Source: Psilocybe azurescens (taxonomy: Eukaryota > Basidiomycota > Agaricomycetes > Agaricales > Agrocybaceae). From it: 13,013 nt of DNA. This document shows positions 7,796 to 13,013 of this stretch, piece after piece. The notes below the pieces were generated by a model. That model saw nothing but the letters and a program-made list of their open reading frames with translations, ran no database searches and was not told where the DNA came from. The DNA is taken from the NCBI GenBank assembly GCA_023853785.1, contig JAJIRX010001038.1:1-13013 (forward strand). Reading direction: 5' to 3'. Position 1 is the first letter of the stretch. Each line of letters begins with the position of its first letter. Made by a program: the position numbers and the translations under genes.

Positions 7796-9125
7796 TGTGT
7801 ATTCAGTGTTGTCTTGACCTGATTGACTTGGTCAATAATTTGGGTCAAGTCAATCGGTCAGGTCAATAAAGGTCAAGGGGTCAAAGTCACACCACCACTA
7901 TATTCTGATTAGATCATTCTTAGTCTAAATGCAACTTTTAGTCTGCTTATTCAGTTGGTACCACAGATCCTTGATTATTAATTTACTCATTCTTATTGTT
8001 CCTCACTTCAGTAACCCATAGCCAGTACTATACCTGACCCTGAACTTGGCCAATTATTTCCTGGGTATCATGTAGTGGATAAAATTCATCAAACTTGGTA
8101 CTGTTAGATAGCATTTTATTAGCTCTATAGCTTTGGCTAAGAATAAAATTGAAATTGTGGCTTGAATTATGGTTATGAGGCAAGAACTGCCTTAGTTTCA
8201 TCATACATATGTCACTGTTTCCTTGTTCGAAAATGACACCCCAAAATAGCCATCCACCCAGAGCCAGAATCGCCAATCCCTCACCAAAAAAATTAGGTAT
8301 AAACACTCTGACAATGATGGCTCAGTCATGGAATTATGAAATATTCCTGCCATCACTAAAAATTTGTCTGAAAATATCTGACCATCCAGCACTTCATTCT
8401 CAAACAACAGATCTCACCTACACCTTGCAACTAGGCAATTTTGAGGTGATAATTAATAGGGCTTCAAAATTTCTGGTCAGTTAATTATGGGTAGACCATT
8501 CTGTCTTGTATACAGCACTGACACAAATTTTATTTGTAAATTTGCTTGAGCTATAGGCAGGTATTGCTAAAAACACCATGTTTCCTCTACACAGAGATCA
8601 GAAAGAATAACATAGTCAAATCCAAGTTAAAATTAACAAAAGTTGGAGAAATTTATTAAAATACGAATCACCAAGTTTCAGATTTTTCTGTTCTTTATCA
8701 CCTGAGATACAGGCATATTATTCTACAAGACCAAAATTGTCAGTGTTCTATTTTAAGATATCAGTTCAAAATGTAATGAACCAAACAAGATTTGAATTGA
8801 AATTGGGGCTGGCCAAGTTCTCTGTCAAGCATCATTTTAGGTCATCAGGATGAAAATATTCACTAAAGACTTTTTAATGGACTAAAATTATGAAACTTCA
8901 AACTGAATACCTTGAGACATATTTGTACCAGCCAGGAATTTTTTTATCTCAGGACCTCTCACTCTGGTGCTATTTTATGTGCAACTTGAAATGGCCAACT
9001 TCAGGGTCACATACAGTATCCCTCAATTTTATTGACTAGGTCTGACCCAAAATATTGACTTCCCTTTTTGACTGACCCATTGTCTGACTGGGTCTGACTG
9101 GGTCAATGACAACACTGTGTGTATT
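7796..9125. mobile_element. Non-autonomous hAT-type DNA transposon with perfect 8-bp target duplication
   Basis: The element occupies 7804-9117 (1,314 bp). It is flanked by the identical octamer TGTGTATT at 7796-7803 and 9118-9125. Its ends are inverted: CAGTGTTGTC at the left and GACAACACTG at the right, 10 of 10 bases matching. An 8-bp duplication with CAG...CTG ends is the classic hAT signature. An inner inverted pair, 8035-8052 and 8992-9009, matches at 17 of 18 bases. The interior has only short unrelated frames and no hAT transposase, so movement would need a transposase from elsewhere. Confidence 0.9.
7830..7883. repeat. Subterminal GGTCA cluster of the hAT element
   Basis: GGTCA occurs six times within 54 bp, starting at 7830, 7843, 7856, 7861, 7871 and 7879. 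Related GGTCA/TGACC motifs recur near the other end (9043, 9073, 9101). Repeated short subterminal motifs are the known binding sites of hAT transposases, so these are probable recognition sites. Confidence 0.6.
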
Positions 9126-10157
9126 GAGACAACAAAGCAGCCAATGCTGCAAAATATGAGTTACTATTCAATAGAATCTGATTATTGCATAATGAAACTC
9201 TTATCTTTAGTCTGAGTATTCTCTTGCTCAGTAGCAGACATTAAACATATAGATTTGTTTGAATTTGAAGCAGTATTAGAACAAGGATATATCAGTTGAG
9301 GAAGAAGAAGAAAAACTAAGCTTACTAAAGAATTTGATCCTTATTATTCACAACAGTTTTTGGCATGCCCATCTGATAAACTTTATGTGTGCTTCAAATC
9401 TTGTTCTCTCAGTGATTTGGAGTTTGACTCTTTCTCTCTTATGCATACCAATTATTTACATCACTTTTGTTAATTCCTCTTAAAATTACTTTTCACTTAT
9501 TAATTTTTATCTTTAGTAAAGATGTAAGATTCATAAAATATATTCCACCAAAGTAATTGTGATTTTCAGATGCACCTATGACTATCCCTTGTTCAACTCC
9601 TCAGTTGATCACCTGACTTGTTCTCTTTAGATAAATTTGATGTCTTGTTTGATTTCAAGGCTAACAGATTCAACAATTCACATGAATCCACTTGATCTTG
9701 CTAATGTCACGTGAATTTGCTTCAAGTAACCAGTAACTGGCTGACATGTGATTAAATTATTGTGAATCATGATTATTAATAATATAATAACAATTATTAT
9801 GATATATATTTTATTGCAAATTCAGGTGTAAAAAAATAAAAGAACTCATTAATGCCAGGCAAAGCCTCGGCCCTCACCACAAGTAACTATGTACAATCTC
9901 TATATTTAGTAACTTGTGACTTGATTAGATAATATCTGTGACTTTGAGTGACATTGAAATCAATATCTACTCTACCTACACACGCTGCTGCAATGCCTCT
10001 CCAGCCTTGTAGGGGTCTCATATATCACCAAAGACTTGTGTTAAGCATTTTACTGTACAACTATGACCATGTATTCATGAGGTCTGGAGTGTGACCTATT
10101 TCTAACACCTCTTCATGTCTTCAAGCCCTAGCTGCCTTGACTTTATTTTGGCCCAGG
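9126..10157. other. Mostly unassigned AT-rich stretch
   Basis: There is no confident gene. A plus-strand frame runs from 9216 to 9473 with a single TGA at 9297; it reads DIKHIDLFEFEAVLEQGYIS before the stop and FDPYYSQQFLACPSDKLY after it. It looks protein-like but matches nothing I recognise. An AT-only island with partly self-complementary runs lies at about 9770-9820. No RNA gene or repeat array is evident. Confidence 0.3.
9216..9473 (+). pseudogene. Possible remnant coding exon, one internal stop
   Basis: The frame is open except for TGA at 9297-9299 and ends with TAA at 9471. The composition (KEFDPYYSQQF, LYVCFKSCSLSDLEFDSF) is less repetitive than most chance frames nearby. There are acceptor-like AGs at 9231 and 9237 that could begin an exon. 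No domain is recognised and no neighbouring exon was found, so it may be chance. Confidence 0.2.
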
Positions 10158-10224
10158 TGTTATGGACACTTTATTTTCTTTTGCTTTTCCTTTTTCTTTC
10201 CTTTTCGTATATAAAACCTTCCTG

Positions 10225-10249
10225 TCACATGATGGACAACATCATGTGA
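10225..10249. promoter_or_regulatory. Hairpin in U3 of the LTR
   Basis: TCACATGAT (10225-10233) and ATCATGTGA (10241-10249) are perfectly complementary 9-bp arms around the 7-base loop GGACAAC. It lies just after a TATA-like TATATAAAA at about 10209. It could be a bound palindrome for a regulator or a chance hairpin; no factor can be named. Confidence 0.4.
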
Positions 10250-10503
10250 TTGTTACGACAAGTCTTTTCTTTTCTTTTCTTTTCCTTTTCTTTGTCATCC
10301 ATCACATCATTGATACATCATCGTATGTTCTGATGAACTTTGCTTTCCATCATATCTATAAAACTCCATCATATCTTTGATGGACTTTCACTTCTATCTT
10401 TTATGATACATCTTTCGATGAACACTTGATCTGTTTCCTCTATTCTTATATACATCTGCTGATGAACATTCAAACTCATTTCAACTTGCTGTGCAGTTCA
10501 TAG

Positions 10504-10547
10504 TATTTATACCAGGAAGGATCCACTGTATTCTTTAGCTAGTTCTT
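10504..10547 (+). promoter_or_regulatory. Core promoter and predicted transcript start of the LTR
   Basis: A TATA-like TATTTATA at about 10504-10511 lies roughly 31 bp before AGCTAGTTCTT at 10537-10547. That 11-mer is the exact complement of the sequence after the LTR, as expected if transcripts begin at 10537. The start of the R region is inferred from the spacing and the complementarity together. Confidence 0.65.
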
Positions 10548-10654
10548 GAGAATCTAACCTCCTCTTACTTGACACCGCTTGGAACTCGCTGTTCTTGACT
10601 ACTTGACTGTCGGCTTTATCCACACACGTGAATATAAGCTTGAAGTCGTAACAA

Positions 10655-10665
10655 AAGAACTAGCT
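10655..10665 (+). promoter_or_regulatory. Primer-binding site of self-priming type
   Basis: AAGAACTAGCT starts two bases after the LTR end and is the perfect reverse complement of 10537-10547. It lacks the TGG start expected for a tRNA 3' end. In Tf1 of fission yeast, the first 11 nt of the transcript anneal to the primer site and are cleaved to give the primer, so the length of 11 here is notable. Confidence 0.75.
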
Positions 10666-10914
10666 CATCTACGAATCTCGCCCGCTCCCAGCAGACGAGA
10701 CCTCTGAAACCCGAAACGAAACACGGCACCACCGAAAGGCGGAATTCCCGCTACCGACAGCTCAGAAGAAGGAACCCTGACACAAAATTGGCAGACACCG
10801 AACCCGTCCAGACAAAGCTCTGAAGATATCAACCTAGGCAACGAAGATCTATCAAACTCACTATACGACTTATTATCAACCCTGGCGATAGATCAAGAAG
10901 AACAAGACACAGAC

Positions 10915-11848
10915 ATGGTCGAAACAAACGGAAAGAAAGAAATCTCGATCAACAAACCCACCGTATTTGATGGAGACAGGACAAAATCCAGGTCTTTCAT
11001 GCAAGACTGCTACCTCTACATGGACATAAACGATGACATCTACAACACAGACAAGAAGAAAATTGCCTTCATTTTATCATTTTGTATGGAAGGAGGAGCA
11101 AAACTATGGAAGGAACAGTACTTGACCTCGAGGATGAAAGGAACTAGTCCCAACCAAACCCTCGAATGGGACACCCTCGGAACATTTCTAAAAATTCCAC
11201 GACACATTCACTCCAGTGGATGAAACCAGATCAGCCATGAACGACATAAAACGACTTAGGCAAAAACCCAATGAAAGAGTGGAAGACATCATCAACAAGT
11301 TCAAATTGTTGGTAGGACAAGCCAATCTAGGAACAGAAACGGAATCAGACCACACCCACCTCATTGGATTATTCCAAAATGCATCACACCTCAGCTTGCC
11401 GACAGGATCCTGTACTCCGAAGACCTTCCAAGGACGATCCAAGGCTGGTACAAAAGCAACAACATTTGACACCAACTATAGACTGGCCAAGGTCTTTAGA
11501 GAAGAACCAGAAGAACGTAGGAGGGCGCCACGATGGAACAACTTCCCAAGAAACAACAGGAACTACGACCCAAACAGGATGGACGTAAGCGCCATGACAG
11601 CCGAAGAACGAGCTGAATTAATCAGGAAAGGCGCCTGTTTCAGGTGCAAACAACAAGGACATCTATCCAGAGATTGCCCACAGAAAGGACCAACAAACCA
11701 GAACAGAACCCAAGGACAACCCAGCAAGAAGTGGACCCCAAAGGAACTCCATGCCCATATCAGGAGCCTGAACAAGGACGAAAAAGATGAACTCGCAGAC
11801 CTCATGGTTAAAACAGGATTTGAAGAGAAAGAAGAAAAGGATTTTTAA
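10915..11848 (+). CDS. Gag polyprotein of the Gypsy element (with frame breaks)
   Basis: The first in-frame ATG is at 10915, but the frame is open upstream from about 10707 and reads like coding sequence (DINLGNEDLSNSLYDLLSTL), so the true start is probably earlier and hidden by another break. The capsid-like part includes KPTVFDGDRTKSRSFMQDC and LWKEQYL. A nucleocapsid zinc knuckle CFRCKQQGHLSRDC (CX2CX4HX4C) lies at about 11635-11680. Frame breaks occur at the A run 11190-11194, near 11381-11383 and at the A run 11452-11455. Between the last two, the alternative frame reads LADRILYSEDLPRTIQGWY. Gag ends at TAA 11846-11848. It would form the particle that houses reverse transcription. Confidence 0.85.
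11842..11848 (+). promoter_or_regulatory. Candidate -1 frameshift site at the gag/pol junction
   Basis: The sequence TTTTTAA places a TTT codon in the P site and the gag stop TAA in the A site. A one-base backward slip re-pairs with TTT and enters the pol frame as TTA AAG TGG. It does not match the canonical X XXY YYZ heptamer because the A-site codon is a stop. A single missing T in the same run would explain the junction equally well. Confidence 0.3.
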
Positions 11849-13013
11849 AGTGGAGAAACAGGACGACGTCTGTCTCTCCTTATCTGAAGATACAATCTGT
11901 ACTTACGGCAACAATCGAGAATAAAACTATGCTTTTACCAGTTTCATTCCCCACCAAGAAACAGAATGGCTCACAAATCGTCAAAACCTCTGCACTCTTA
12001 GACTCAGGAGCAGGAGGGAAATTCATTGACCAGAACTATGCACAAAAACTTGGACTCAGAACCCAACCCTTGGAAAACCGATCCGGGTTTATAACGTAGA
12101 TGGAACCCTGAACAAGAAAGGAACCATCTCGTCATTTGTAGACCTGGACCTAAAGGTTGGAAACCGGAACCATCGGGAACAATTACTGGTCTCTGGGCTA
12201 GGAAAACAGAAAATTATTTTAGGATTCCCTTGGCTACAGGAAAAGAATCCAGAAATCAACTGGCAGAACGGACAGATAACTTGGAAACCACGTCAAGGGC
12301 CTACGATAAATCAAACCACCATTGAAGAAGAAACGGACAAACAAACACCAACAATCGAGACTACCCACCCATTGGAGGAATTTGAATCGTTAGTCATCCA
12401 ATATATCGGGGGATGCAAACGAAGACGAAATAAAAGAAACTTGGCTTAACACCAAAATCACGACTCACAGACGCTGGCCCAACAATATGAACCAGAGAAA
12501 CCGACAAGACCTCTCCAAGAAATCGTTCCCCAGAATATCAATCATATATGGACCTTTTTGATAAACAAGCGGCAGACCGATTCCGGAACCAAGACCATGG
12601 GACCATAAAATTGAGTTAAAAGAAGGATTCATACCAAAGAAATTCAAGGCATACAATATCACACCGGCAGAACAAACAGAACTGGACACCTGGACAAAGG
12701 AACAATTGGACAAAGGATACATTCACCCTCGGAATCACCTATGGCATCTCCCTTCTTCTTCGTATCAAAGAAAGATGGAAAGCTTAGACCTTGTCAAGAC
12801 TACAGGTATCTGAACGACTGGACGATCAAGAACGCTACCCACTACCACGGATTACAGAACTTATGGACAAATTGAAAGGCAAAATTCTTCACCAAACTAG
12901 ATATCCGATGGGGCTACAACAACATCAGGATAAAAGAAGGTGATCAATGGAAAGCAGCATTCAAAACCAACCGAGGACTTTTCGACCAACTGTAATGTTC
13001 TTTGGCATGTGCA
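11845..13013 (+). CDS. Pol polyprotein, protease and start of reverse transcriptase (partial, with frame breaks)
   Basis: Pol lies in the -1 frame relative to gag and begins right at the gag stop. An aspartic protease is shown by [17 protein letters not shown], with the catalytic Asp at 12001-12003, and by the later [20 protein letters not shown] near 12205-12260. The RT fingers and first palm motifs are visible as [19 protein letters not shown] (about 12750-12805) and [18 protein letters not shown] (about 12890-12940). The catalytic YxDD lies beyond the window. Frame breaks are at or near 12074-12077, 12408-12412, 12464, 12555-12559, 12583, 12726-12728, 12835, 12881-12884 and 12984. Protease would mature Gag-Pol and RT would copy the element RNA. 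As read, no continuous pol product is possible. Confidence 0.85.

Larger units (their letters stand above)
10158..10653 (+). repeat. 5' long terminal repeat, 496 bp
   Basis: The LTR begins TGTTATGG and ends GTCGTAACA, giving 5-bp inverted ends TGTTA/TAACA. U3 is rich in CTTTT runs and in recurring GATGAAC/GATGGAC motifs. TATA-like sites occur at about 10209, 10356 and 10505. The end is set by the primer-like site that follows after one base. The 3' LTR is outside the window, so the limits rest on the terminal pattern and the primer site, not on a comparison of two copies. Confidence 0.75.
10158..13013 (+). mobile_element. Ty3/Gypsy LTR retrotransposon, 5' portion (cut by window end)
   Basis: In order the element shows a 5' LTR (10158-10653), a self-complementary primer site (10655-10665), gag with a zinc knuckle, an aspartic protease with LLDSGAG, and the first reverse transcriptase motifs. 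The order protease then reverse transcriptase, together with RT motifs of the [16 protein letters not shown] and [12 protein letters not shown] type, places it in Ty3/Gypsy rather than Copia. The remaining RT, RNase H, integrase and 3' LTR would lie to the right of the window. The left flank is CCAGG, so a 5-bp duplication would be expected after the 3' LTR. Confidence 0.9.

Noticed and set aside
7804..9117. A hAT transposase gene inside the element
   Set aside because: Frames inside are short (under about 95 codons), on mixed strands, with no hAT dimerisation or catalytic motif.
12465..12722. Minus-strand frame opposite pol
   Set aside because: The plus strand here reads as Gypsy pol leading into RT, so the minus frame is a shadow.
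10158..13013. Repeat-induced point mutation as the cause of the damage
   Set aside because: The breaks are indels in short runs, not C-to-T changes, and clear nonsense transitions are almost absent.

Overview
The window looks like a piece of a filamentous fungal genome, most likely an Agaricomycete basidiomycete. The reasons are short introns (about 46-81 bp) with GTAAGT-type donors and CTAAC/CTAAT branch sites, a KDZ-associated protein with CxC5/CxC6-like cysteine clusters and a DDE core, and a Ty3/Gypsy retrotransposon. The species cannot be named from sequence alone. I see no confident ordinary host gene; the window reads as a transposon-rich island.

Layout: (1) 1-350 is a GC-rich minisatellite of about five 65-84 bp units, with no credible coding function. 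(2) 624-2835 is gene A, a multi-exon gene for a basic, low-complexity, probably nuclear protein of unknown family. It has a purine-only stretch near its start and a conserved-looking Trp-rich C-terminal block. (3) 2936-5167 is gene B, a two-exon gene of about 726 codons with a hydrophobic N-terminus, CxC5-like and CxC6-like cysteine clusters, and a D...D...E transposase-like core ending in an acidic Ser-rich tail. (4) 5190-5578 is an array of overlapping 10-bp palindromic units arranged as a large inverted repeat just after gene B. (5) 5580-7170 is mostly unassigned, with a possible small solo LTR at 5855-6021. (6) 7173-7582 is a TA-flanked foldback MITE. (7) 7804-9117 is a non-autonomous hAT-type element with a perfect 8-bp target duplication. 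(8) 9126-10157 is AT-rich and largely unassigned. (9) 10158 to the window end is the 5' part of a Ty3/Gypsy element: 496-bp 5' LTR, a self-priming type primer site, gag with a zinc knuckle, then protease and the start of reverse transcriptase, cut by the window edge.

Genes A and B lie head to tail 100 bp apart and could be one transcription unit. A consensus donor overlaps the gene A stop, and splicing there would join the two frames. The Gypsy 5' LTR carries an 11-nt segment, about 31 bp after a TATA box, that is exactly complementary to the sequence just after the LTR. This is the arrangement used by self-primed Tf1/sushi elements.

A striking feature of the whole window is that about twenty reading-frame breaks in genes A, B, gag and pol are nearly all explained by one or two bases missing from (sometimes added to) short runs of one base, with hardly any simple nonsense substitutions. 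Either the assembly is an under-polished long-read product, or these elements decay mainly by run-length change. All gene models here are therefore described with breaks, and functional status should not be inferred from the frames alone.
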